Source: Euleptes europaea
Lineage: Eukaryota > Chordata > Lepidosauria > Squamata > Sphaerodactylidae
Direction of reading: 5' to 3'
DNA length: 64,000 bases
Assembly: GCF_029931775.1 (NCBI RefSeq)
Contig: NC_079312.1
Location: forward strand, 8,563,821 to 8,627,820
How positions within the stretch are numbered: position 1 is the first letter of the stretch; each line of letters opens with the position of its first letter. Below, piece by piece: positions 45,415-55,011 of the stretch. A program made the translations under genes and the position numbers. The notes under the pieces are model-generated. The model did no database searches. It saw only the letters and a program-made list of their open reading frames with translations, and was not told the DNA's origin.

Positions 45415-45505
45415 CAGGTTATATGTGTGTGAAGTGCCATCAAGTCCATTGTGACTCATGGCGACCCTATGAATAAATGTCCTCCAAAATGTCCTATCAG
45501 TCTAT
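45415..45505 (-). mobile_element. BovB/RTE-type or SINE 3' tail, minus strand
   Basis: The sequence gtgtgaagtgccatcaagtc and atggcgaccctatgaata is the complement of the ...ttcataggg(t)cgccatgag...ttgacggcac end shared by BovB copies and their SINE partners. Confidence 0.65.
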
Positions 45506-46289
45506 CAATATAATATTACTCAAATGCCGATTTTTAAAATGAACTGGAAAAGCAGCCATGGCATGTGGGGGTTGCTGTGGCCACTGCAGGGAAACTGAGG
45601 CAGAGAAAATGTGGGAAGCCCCTTTTCCCCTGGATTGTATTTGCACAGCAGCAGCAATGGGGGAATCACACAAGCCTTTCCCTTGATGGAAAACACCTTA
45701 GATTGTCTCCCCTCCCTCAATGCACTCTTTCTATCTCATTCTCAGCAGTTTCCTGTAGTTTGGGGCCTTTGGGGGGTGGGCATTCATGAAGTGGTGTTTT
45801 TCCTTTGTGGATCTGTTCGGGGTCAGCAGGCAAGATCCATGGTCCCTGTCTGGCACATGTCTAAATGGGAGCCTCAGGCCTGGTTCACATATCCAGGAGG
45901 AAAAGGCTGGAGGTGGTGGAGTAGAAAGCATGAATTTTGGCACTTTTCTCCTGCCTTTTCCATGTGTGGATTCACTTGAAATGAGAGTGCAGGAAAGCAT
46001 TCCCCCCACCCACCCACCCAATACCCCAGGAAAGCATCATGGCTGAGAAGGCAGGAACTCTTTCCTTGGAGGGCTAGTTTTCTCTGTGCAGGGAGATTGT
46101 CAGTCCTAGCTGGCAGTCCATCCCAGCATGTTTTCTTAGTTTTAGAGCCAGGGAGTGGTTGTGCCTTCAGGCAGGGTCAGGGAGGCATCACCCTCTCCCC
46201 CATAGATGAGCAGAGGATGGAGGAAGCAATCCTGGGAGAGGAAGGGGATGGATGTATAAGGAAGGTCGGACCTCTGCCCATATAGAGGG
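45506..46289. other. Spacer, no gene recognised
   Basis: Non-coding sequence, partly similar to 25010-25230 (shared 'ggatggatgtataaggaagg'). No domain-bearing frame found. Confidence 0.45.
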
Positions 46290-46495
46290 GATGGGAGATG
46301 AACCTGCTTTCTGCTGAATCAGACCATCGGACCACCAAAATCAGTATTGTCTGCTCTGACTGGCAGCGGCTGTCCAAAGTCTCAGACTTTCACAGCGCCG
46401 ACTACCTGATCTTTTAACTGGAGATGCCGAGGATTGAACCTGGGACCTTCTGCCTGTGAAGCAGATGCTCGACCACTGAGCCATGCCACCTCACC
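46290..46495 (-). mobile_element. tRNA-derived SINE, minus strand
   Basis: On the minus strand it begins ggcatggctcagtggtcgag, has a B-box-like ggttcaatcc, and ends ctgattcagcagaaagcagg. It is full length, the counterpart of 25237-25378. Confidence 0.85.
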
Positions 46496-46496
46496 C

Positions 46497-46640
46497 TCTG
46501 TAGGCTGGGAGACCCCCAGGTTCAAATTCCACCTCTGCTATGGAAGATTATAGGGTGGACTTGGGCCAGCCACACCCTCTCGGCCTAACCTACTTCACAG
46601 GATTGTTGTGAGGATAAAATGGAGGAGAGGAGAATGACAC
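46497..46640 (+). mobile_element. tRNA-derived SINE fragment
   Basis: The words caggttcaaattccacctct, cttgggccagccacacc and ttgttgtgaggataaaatgg match the element at 25526-25675. Confidence 0.75.
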
Positions 46641-47127
46641 AAGCCCCTGGAGATGAGGTAGAGACCTGAAGAGAACTACTGTACATCACTTTATTTGTTT
46701 CTTTATTTAAAGCCCTCCTTTCTTGCTGAGGGGCTCAAGGCAGATTCACTTCAGACTGTGGGTGGAGGAGCATGTTTTTGGGATGTTTTCCTGTGGTAAA
46801 ATTTCCCTGCCACATGAAAGCATTGTTGGAAGCAGAGACAGAGTGTGCCGATACTTTTTCCCCTGCAGGGCTAGTTTTCTCTGTGCAAGGAGATTTTCAT
46901 TCCTAGCTGGCATCTCCTTCCTGCAGCCTTGAGTCAAGCAATCCACCCCGCCCCCTTAGTGCCCTGCCACCTCACTCACAGCACATGGGGCTGGTCGGAG
47001 TGTCTTGGTTTCCCCCAGAGAGGACGAGGGAGCGGTGGGCCTCAGGTAAGGTCAGGGACTCATCGCCACAGAATGGATTTGCAGAGGTTTCTTTAGCTTG
47101 TGCCAGGGAAGTATGGCAAGTGAGCCA

Positions 47128-47392
47128 GCATGGTGTAGTGGTTATGGTGTCAGACTAGGGGCTGGGAAACTCAGGTTCGAATCCCCACTCTGCCATGGAA
47201 ACTTGCTGGGTGACCTTGGGCCAGTGACACACTCTCAGCCTTGACTCTGGCATGTATTTGGATGGAGACCTCCAAGGAATAGCTGGGATGTGACATGGAA
47301 TCAGGCAATGGCAAACCACCTCCGAACATCTCTTGCCCTATGGGGTCGCCATAAGTCAGCTGTAATTTGATGACAGAAAAGTTAGAATTTTG
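47128..47392 (+). mobile_element. Composite tRNA-headed SINE with 5S-like tail
   Basis: A tRNA-like head (gagccagcatggtgtagtgg, ggttcgaatccccactctg) is followed by gtatttggatggagacctcc and ggcaatggcaaaccacctcc, ending ggggtcgccataagtcagct. The parts are those of the two SINE families seen elsewhere in the window. Confidence 0.8.
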
Positions 47393-48214
47393 ATGCATCT
47401 TGAGTTACTTGATATCAAGATATTTGATGTTAGTTTGGCGAGACATTCACACACATGTATTGATGCTGTTAAATGGACCAGGTGAGATATGAATGTGTGT
47501 GTGTGTAGCTGTGTAATTGTATATGTAAGTATGTTTATTTAGAATTGTGACTTATTTATTTTTAGAGATACCCAGATGTGTAGAAATAATTGAAGCCCGG
47601 TTTTGTATAAGGAATTCATAATTTTATTTATTTATTTTCATTATTTATTATCCATAATTCAGTTTTGCATACTTTGTGGAAAGCCAAGAGAGCCTTCCTG
47701 ACCTCCTTGGCAGGCCATTCCAAAAGGAGTGAGCCACAACAAAGAAAGCATGTGTATGGTTTTGATTTTGCCCATTGAAAGGTTGGCCACTGCAGAAGGC
47801 CCTGCTAAGATGAGCGAAGCTGTTGTGGCAGAGCATAGTGGGAGAAGGGGAGAGGCAGCCCCCAAGATAAGAGGGGCTGAAGCCATGAGGGGCTTTGTGT
47901 GTGATAGCCAATGCCTTAAATCGAGCCTGGTAACAAAGCAACCATTTGGATCTGTAATCACCTGCTGAACCTGAAAATAAATACACTTGCATATCAATTC
48001 AGCAACACCTTTAGATCGATTAGAAGTATTGGTGACATATACCTCAACAACCCAATCCTTACACAAGTAATTCTCATCCATTGCCATTACGGTATACATT
48101 TGTTGAAAGAAAGCCACATCAGCTTTAAGATCTTTCAACTTGGAAATGACCTTTACGCTTATTGGAATCCCTCAGGCCCTTAACGTTCTATGACATCCTG
48201 TTGAACATAGCGCT
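47393..48214. other. Spacer with degraded LINE pieces
   Basis: Between 47990 and 48190 the minus strand reads LKDLKADVAFFQQMYTVMAM and ENYLCKDWVVEVYVTNTSNR, resembling an L1-clade endonuclease start. The rest (47640-47980) is an unclassified interspersed repeat by its look. No host gene seen. Confidence 0.5.
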
Positions 48215-48455
48215 TGAAAATAACATATCCGACCCATAATGCCCAATTACCCAACCACAGAAAAGTTACAAAGTATCATATACAGAAGAGATAGGTACTA
48301 AGCCAAGCAAAAAAGAGGGAAAACACCTCTATAAGCAAACTACCACCTATGCAAAAATACTATTCCCATCCCTAAGCATAACGCTGGAGTGGGGGTGGGG
48401 GAGAGAAAACAAACAGTCAACCTAAAAAGTAAGCAAATTAAACTTTTTTGTTTTA

Positions 48456-48944
48456 GTGTAAGGATGTGTCACTGGCCACCAAGACTAGATTAATCCATGC
48501 CATCGTATTCCTTATTACTATGTATGGGTGTGAAAGCTGGACAATGAAGAAAGCTGATAGGAAGAAAATAGATTCCTTTGAAATGTGGTGTTGGAGGAGA
48601 GTGTTACGGATACCCTGGACTGCCCAAAAAAACAAATCTAGATCAAATCAAGCCTGAACTGACCCTAGAAGCTAAAATGACTAAACTGAGGCTATCGTAT
48701 TTTGGCCACATCATGAGACGACAAAAGTCACTAGAAAAGACAAGTCATGCTAGGAAAAGTTGAGGGCAGCAGGAAAAGAGGAAGACCCAACAAGAGATGG
48801 ATGGACTCAATAAAGGAAGCCACAGCCTTCAATTTGCAAGATCTGAGCAAGGCTGTCAAAGATAGGACATTTTGGAGGACTTTCATTCATAGGTTCGCCA
48901 TGAGTCAGAAGCGACTTGACGGCACTTAACACACACACACACAC
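48456..48944 (+). mobile_element. BovB/RTE-type LINE 3' part
   Basis: The frame reads LATKTRLIHAIVFLITMYGC, ESWTMKKADRKKIDSFEMWC and LRLSYFGHIMRRQKSLEKT. It then passes into GSRKRGRPNKRWMDSIKEAT and the tail gacttgacggcacttaacac plus an AC run. The flanks (ttagtgtaag / aagatgccag) correspond to an unbroken site near 26370 in unit 2. Confidence 0.88.
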
Positions 48945-49084
48945 AAGATGCCAGAGTTCTCTACAGCACCACCCGTTCCCATACATATAGGTATATATGA
49001 AACAATTCCCATAATGACAGATTAAAAGCAATTAAAGGAGGGGGAGAATTCATGGAAATATCTGTTTGAAGCCTAAAACGTAAA

Positions 49085-49152
49085 AAAGAAGAAGAAGAAG
49101 AAGAAGAAGAAGAAGAAGAAGAAGAAGAAGAAGAAGAAGAAGAAGAAGAAGG
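49085..49152. repeat. (AAG/CTT)n microsatellite
   Basis: About 22 near-perfect copies of the triplet aag, giving a purine-only strand. Confidence 0.95.
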
Positions 49153-49179
49153 GGGGAGAGAGAGGAAGAAAGAGAAAAA

Positions 49180-49560
49180 CAATCTCCTTTTGGTTTCTTG
49201 GCTGCAGCCTCCCTTTTGGTTGATGATGGAGTCATGGAATAGAAATTCTTGGCCAATTTCACTGTCAACCTTAATGTTGTGCAGTTCCATGGCAGTCATT
49301 ACTTTTGCCTTCTCGATGTTCAACTGTAATCCTGCTTTGGCACTTTGTGTTTTAACCTTTATCAGAAGTTGTTTCAAGTCTTCACTATTTTCTGCAGTAG
49401 TGTCATCTGCATATCTCAAATTGTTAATGTCCCTTCCACTAATGTTCACCCCCTTCATCTAATCTAATCCATTTTTCCTTTTGATATGTTCTGCATATAC
49501 ATTAAAGAGTCAGAGAGGCAAATGCATCCTTGTCTGATACCTTTGCCAATTGGAAACTAT
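49180..49560 (-). mobile_element. BovB/RTE-type LINE fragment, minus strand
   Basis: The minus-strand reading NNLRYADDTTAENSEDLKQLL and AGLQLNIEKAKVM occupies the same place before cassette C as 26760-27300 does before cassette A. Confidence 0.83.
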
Positions 49561-49636
49561 TCAGTTTCTCTATATTTTTCTCCCCCCAGCTGCTGGCTCT
49601 TGATTTCCCCCCCTCGTTCTTTCTCTTCCCAATCAG

Positions 49637-49718
49637 CAGAGAAAAGACACCCTTAATGCTTCCTCCTCCTTCTCTTGTGTGTGATGAAAGGAAAAGATGC
49701 ACCATGCAGCGAGCTCAG
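49637..49718 (+). CDS. Cassette C start exon (MQRAQ)
   Basis: Acceptor ttcccaatcag is followed by leader and accATG at 49704 encoding Met-Gln-Arg-Ala-Gln, then the strong donor cag|gtaagt at 49719. Phase 0 fits the KRAB-A exon at 50415. It is the counterpart of cassette A. Confidence 0.82.
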
Positions 49719-50087
49719 GTAAGTGGGGTGGGGGGATCACTGGGGAGACGTGCCGTGGCAAGTAGGAATGCGTCCATCTTGGTTGAAGACTCAGGGGATC
49801 AGGCTTTTACCCCTGTTTGCTGGTATTGCACGATGTCAAGTCTGCCCACTGGGGAGGCAGGAAAGTGGTTCCCCCAGGTCTTGGATGGTGTGTTTAGAGA
49901 AGCCCAGGCAGAGCCTATGGACAGTACTGGACCATGAATCTGGACATCTCAGGCCTCTTTCCTGCAAGGCTGCTGGTCCCCCTGCCCATGAAGATAGCCC
50001 CTCTGGCTCTAAGAGGCCCGTAAGGAGGGCTGGGAGTGGGGAGGGAACCAAATGTCCCCCAGGGCTCTACTCCCCTCCTCTTTATGC

Positions 50088-50308
50088 TAGGGTTGCCAAC
50101 CTCCAGGTGGTACCTGGAGATCTCCTGCTATAACGGTTGGTCTCCAGATGACCAAGATCAGTTCCCTGGAGGAAATGGCTGCTTTGGTGGATGGACTCTG
50201 TGGCATTATACCCTCCTGAGCCCCCTCCCCTCCCAAACCCCACCTTCCCCAGGATCCACCCCAAAAATATCCAGATATTTCCCAAGTGGGAGTTGGCCAC
50301 CCTACTTC
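50088..50308 (+). mobile_element. MITE-like element in cassette C intron
   Basis: The ends agggttgccaacctccagg and gggagttggccacccta are inverted repeats. It is the sister of the copy at 27842-28052. Confidence 0.7.
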
Positions 50309-50414
50309 GTGCTCCTCTTCCAGTATTAATTTCCTGCCTCTGGCTTCTTGGCTTTTCCTCCCATGGACCAGTTTTCAACTGATGTAAAGAAATGCTTCCT
50401 CCTTCTTCTTCCAG

Positions 50415-50541
50415 GGCGGGGTATCCTTTAAAGAGGTGGCTGTGTATTTCACCAAGAAGGAGTGGACCCTGCTGCACTCAGCCCAAAGAGCCCTATACAA
50501 GGAAGTCATGCTGGAGAATTTTGGGAACGTGGCCTCTCTGG
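50415..50541 (+). CDS. Cassette C KRAB-A exon
   Basis: The exon reads [17 protein letters not shown], then [20 protein letters not shown] and NVASL, a complete KRAB A-box. The only conspicuous change is Ser for Pro in LLHSAQ. Acceptor cttcttccag and donor ctgg|gtgagg are good; phase 0 in, 1 out. With cassette A it forms the KEVAVYFTK type. Confidence 0.93.
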
Positions 50542-50703
50542 GTGAGGATCCTTTTCTCCTGGGCTGTCTCCTTCTTGCTGGGAGGAAGACCCTTAAGAGG
50601 AAGGATGTGTTCAGGCAGTCCTGCCCTGGGCCTAATGGCTGACCTCTGCAACCCTCCATGACCCTTCCTTTGATGTAGGAAGGGTTCTGGGCTCTCTTTG
50701 CAG

Positions 50704-50805
50704 ATAGGGGGCCCCTGCCTGGCAGTCCTGTGTCTGGACCACCTGAGAGGGCATCAGAAGAAGTGCCAAGGGATGCCTGGTTTGGAGACGGTGGGGCAGT
50801 CTATG
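50704..50805 (+). other. Exon-like conserved block (cassette C)
   Basis: After tttgcag the phase-compatible reading is DRGPLPGSPVSGPPERASEE and VPRDAWFGDGG. It is the best preserved of the four copies. Confidence 0.38.
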
Positions 50806-51123
50806 TATGGACTTCCATCTAGGTCTTGCCTTACCTGGGATGAGAGGTGATTGTGGAGTGAATTCTGCTGGCTCCTCTGCCACTTTACTTAGTTTCCAGC
50901 TGGCATATCAAGATCAGCTGGGCATAGAGTAGGCACAGAATTGCCAGTGCCAGATGGGTGATTGTTGACTGCGTAATGCATTCCACCTTAGTTATCTGGC
51001 CAGTCAGCACCCATATGAGTTGCCTGTTGTATATTTTGGAAGGAAAGTCTACCTCACTGAGAATTGTTGAATATATATGCTCACAGAAGAATTATAATTT
51101 TGTATTTTTTTTATGATAAAAAG

Positions 51124-51213
51124 GACCTGAGATGGCTAAACCTGATCTCATATCCTGGCTGGAAGAGGAGGAAGAGCCATTTCTCCTGATCTGTGAAGAA
51201 GAGGGGTTGGCAG
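51124..51213 (+). CDS. Cassette C KRAB-B-like exon
   Basis: The exon reads (G)PEMAKPDLISWLEEEEEPF then LLICEEEGLA. Acceptor gataaaaag after a T-run, donor gcag|gtaatg. Phase 1 on both sides allows splicing to the ZNF3 exon at 61898, about 10.7 kb downstream. It belongs to the KPDLIxWL type of cassette A. Confidence 0.87.
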
Positions 51214-51732
51214 GTAATGGTTCAGATCTGTTGTGGGACTGCATGTTGTCTGTCCTTTCTTCCAAGGGTGGGGATTTCCGTGGCCTTGTTTATTCTCACA
51301 GTTGCTTTTCCTCAAAAGAGGATGGATGTGAATGCTGAAATAGTGCTTTTGGATCTTTGTGAAAATTGGGGACTTCCTTCTCCCAAGTCAGATTGTGTTT
51401 TCCAAGTATGGTCTACTCTGGGAGGCAGAGGCTTTCAGGGAGGGGTGTTTGCCAGCCATTTTTCTCCTGAGTTCTCTTTGACTAGAGATGCCAGGCCTTG
51501 ATCTTGGGATGATGTCCCTGCAAAGGAAAGCCGTTGCTTTATGGTAGAGATGTGACCTAAAGCAACCCCAGACTGCTCTCACTTGAACACATTTGCCGCG
51601 TCAGCACACAGCTGTGTCGTAAGCCATTCTGGAGGGTCTCGTGCATACAATATGCCCATATATAATCTAGCATCTTGCAGAAGAAATCTGGTCTTTCTCA
51701 GCATATTTTAAACCCTAGCCAGGATTTAAGAT
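51214..51732 (+). other. Intron sequence, cassette C
   Basis: This aligns with 28964-29482 of unit 2 and holds no separate element. Confidence 0.5.
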
Positions 51733-52361
51733 TGAGAATGAGTACATTGAAATTGTTCAAGACTTTCTAATAATCGGCTCCATCGTCAGCCAAAAGGGAG
51801 ACTGCAGCCAAGAAATCAGAAGGAGATTGAGACTGGGAAGGGCAGCCATGAAGGAGCTAGAAAAGATTCTGAAGTGTAAGGATGTGTCACTGGCAACCAA
51901 GATCAGGTTAATTCATGCCATTATATTCCATATTACTATGTATGGGTGTGAGAGCTGGACAATGAAGAAAGCTGATAGGAAGAAAGTAGATTCCTTTGAA
52001 ATGTGGTGCTGGAGGATATGTTACGGATACCGTGGATTGGCAAGAAAACAAATTAGGGGGTTAGAGATCAAATCAAGCCTGTACTGATCCTAGAAGCTAA
52101 AATGACCAAAGTGAGGCTATCGTACTTTGGTCACATTATGACAAGGCAAGAGTCATTGGAAAAGATAATCATGCTAGGAAAAGAGAGCAGCAGGAAAAGA
52201 GGAAGCCCCAGCAAGAGATGGATTGACTCTATAAAGGAAGCCACGGCCCTCAGTTTGCAAGATCTGAGCAAGGCTGTTAAAGATAGGACATTTTGGAGGA
52301 CATTGATTCATAGGGTTGCTATGAGTCGGAAGTGACTTGATGGCACTTAACACACACACAC
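51733..52361 (+). mobile_element. BovB/RTE-type LINE 3' part
   Basis: The frame contains MKELEKILKCKDVSLATKIR, IMYGCESW-like FHITMYGCESWTMKKADRKK and VRLSYFGHIMTRQESLEKII. The tail gacttgatggcacttaacac ends in an AC run. The flanks ccaggattt and ccaagattt form an imperfect target duplication, and unit 2 has the unbroken site (agccaggatttgtatg near 29480). Confidence 0.88.
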
Positions 52362-52489
52362 AACCAAGATTTGTCTGTTCTGATCAATAGTCGATTGATT
52401 ACCTGTTGTCTGGAGCAGCCAGTCGGGACTCTGATTAAGTACTCCAACAAATGTTTGGGAGGGGATTTGGCTGGGGGGGGGGCTCTATT

Positions 52490-52640
52490 GCAGATCCTTC
52501 AGTGGAGCTTAGCAGGGCATAATGCCACCGTGTTCACCCTCCAAAGAAGCCTCCACCCGCCCAAGGGAACCAACCTTCAAAACCTAGAGAATAGTTGTAA
52601 TTCCAGGAGATCTCCATGCCCTGGTGGGAGGTTGACAATC
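52490..52640 (-). mobile_element. MITE-like fragment, inverted
   Basis: The sequence gcagggcataatgccaccgt to ggagatctccatgccctgg is the sister of 29595-29755. Confidence 0.55.
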
Positions 52641-53420
52641 TTTGCTCGACAGCTTTTACAGGCTCCAGAAATGAAGACTTAAAATCTGTTTACAGTGAGG
52701 CAACTCCCCTCCCCATAATTATCAAAGAGATTTTTTGTATTTCTCATTCTACGCCCTCCCATTAAAATAGGCACACTATGGCCTGAGCGTTTGCTGAGGG
52801 ATATGAGAGAGAGCCGGAATCCTAGGGGGGCAAAGGTGGGGGATGGAGTGAGCCATTTCCAGTCCTCATCCCAACCTTGCTTCCCAGGCTTCTGCTTCAG
52901 TGTCATGGAGGGAATGCCCTGATTAGCTGAATGGGGCTGGCGGGGAGGGGGGGAGGGAAAGGGGGGTGCTGCAATGCAAGAGAGAATGGAAGGAGAATGC
53001 AGCACAAGATGGGGAGAAGAGAGCGCCCTCCCTCAATCCCCCTTTCCTACTGGCTCCTCCCTTGTATCAGTGAGAGACCCCTGGTCCCTTTGTGCAGAGC
53101 AAGGAGGTCCCTGCAGTGGGATTAAGAACAAAGCTTGAACTCAGCACCTGGATGGGGCTCAAGTGGCTGCATGTTCCAGAGGCACCTTTGGGAAGGAGAG
53201 GCAGCAGAAGGAAGAAGGGAAGCTTTGGGGAACTGAGGGGGAGATTTGGGGTGGGGAGGAGGGAACAGATCAAGGAAGGGGAAAGAGGGGTCTGATGGTG
53301 AAGTTTTTGGGGAACAAGGAGGCAGCCGATAAGCCAGAGTATGAAAAGACAGAGTATGGCACTTGATGCTCCGATGACCCACACAAAAGAAAAGACCCCC
53401 CCCAAAAAAATGTTTCCCAT
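52641..53420 (+). promoter_or_regulatory. Promoter-like module directly upstream of cassette D
   Basis: This is a third full copy of the module: aaaatctgtttacagtgagg (52680), cattaaaataggcac (52760), ggcttctgcttcagtgtcat (52888) and ggtgctgcaatgcaagagag (52965). A leader-like stretch with ccagaggcacctttgggaag near 53175 follows. It ends some 30 bp before the cassette D start exon region. Unit 2 lacks this module before cassette B. Promoter function is inferred. Confidence 0.5.
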
Positions 53421-53444
53421 CCTTTTTTTCCCCCTCCCTTGCAG

Positions 53445-53530
53445 GCAACAGTGAAAAGACACTCTTGATACCTTTTCTGCCATCTCCTCCATGTTTTGAA
53501 GGAAAAAGAGGCACCATGAAGCCAGCTGAG
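53445..53530 (+). CDS. Cassette D start exon (MKPAE)
   Basis: Acceptor ccctcccttgcag is followed by leader and gcaccATG at 53516 encoding Met-Lys-Pro-Ala-Glu. The donor gag|gtacac at 53531 is weak. Phase 0 fits the KRAB-A exon at 54718. It is the counterpart of cassette B. Confidence 0.74.
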
Positions 53531-54113
53531 GTACACTGGAAAGTGGGGGGGGGGGTCCACTGGGGAGGTGTGTGGGGGATGGCAAGGCTCAGAAGATATG
53601 AGGCTTTCCCTGGGGAGGCAAGATAATGGTCACCCGCTGCCTAGGATGGCATGTGCAGAGAAGATTGTGAAAGAATCCTGGACCATGAACATCTCAAACT
53701 AGTTGGTCCTTTACCATGTGGACATTTCTAGCCTCTTCCCCCTAAAGGCTGCTATCCCCCTGTGCCTGAGGACAGCCCCTCTGCCCCCAAAATGCCCCCC
53801 AAGGTGGGCTGATTAGTGACAAATTATCTGATTAGTAGTCACTCTAGGAATCTACAATTAATTCAGGTATCAGAAAGGTTAACTGAGCTGCACAACCATC
53901 CATTGGGACTGTTCAAGGCAAACTCTATGAGAGAAATTTTTTTCATTGTTCTATTTCCCCCTTTTGTCCTAACTGAGCAGCCACCCCTGCTTGGTTGGCT
54001 CAATTTGAATTCATAGAAATGCACCTCTTTTCCTCATGGCCTGGTGCCTTGGGATAGAAGGAGCATATTTTACCTATTTTTTCTGTGCCCCTCAATTGTG
54101 TGCTGTAGCAAAT

Positions 54114-54160
54114 TCTCTGTACAAGGAAGTCATGCTGGAGAATTTTGGGGATGAAGCTGA
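54114..54160 (+). pseudogene. Relic of a KRAB-A exon (unit 3)
   Basis: The reading [14 protein letters not shown] matches the KRAB-A C-terminal half. The N-terminal half and the donor are absent, and BovB 3' sequence (54161-54248) begins at once. The same fusion is at 30795 in unit 2. Confidence 0.7.
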
Positions 54161-54250
54161 TAATGACAGGACATTTAGGAGGTCATTAATTCATAGGGTC
54201 GCCATGAGTCAGAAGCTACTTGACGGCACTTAACACACACACACCACACA
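54161..54250 (+). mobile_element. BovB/RTE-type LINE 3' end joined to the KRAB relic
   Basis: The sequence ggaggtcattaattcatagg and gtcgccatgagtcagaagct ends with an AC run. Confidence 0.78.
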
Positions 54251-54690
54251 CATATAGCTTTGTGCACCTGAGCCAAGTGTACCCATGTTGTTTCAAAGTG
54301 TGTTATTTCTGTCTTTATATTAAAACACTCTCATTATCCAGGCACACTTTCAAAAGTTACGGTGATAACTCATTCACAGAGCTCTCTCAGTCTCGGCCTT
54401 CTCTCATTCTGCTCAGGCCCCAACTGAGGAGAAACCAAAAGTGGGTATTAGACTTTCCTCATCCCTGGCTCCTCCCAGCCACTCCAACATAAATGCTTTC
54501 CCCCCATATTGCTACCTATGTTATGGTTCTGATCCAACTATTTAAGAATACAGAGCTTAACACGGATACATATTATTAAAATCATGAACAGGTGACATCT
54601 CCATGGGGGCTCTTCTGCCTTGCCCTTTCTTTTGGTTTACTGCCTCTGTTTTTGGCTGTTCCCCCAGGAGCCAACTTTCCAGTGATGTAA

Positions 54691-54990
<300 letters not shown>

Positions 54991-55011
54991 TGAGAGGTGT
55001 TCTGGGCTCTC

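Noticed and set aside
47640-47990. Open frames of 79-159 codons with a protein-like look
   Set aside because: The stretch has the character of a degraded interspersed repeat, and the minus-strand frame runs into an L1-clade endonuclease fragment; no host gene can be supported.
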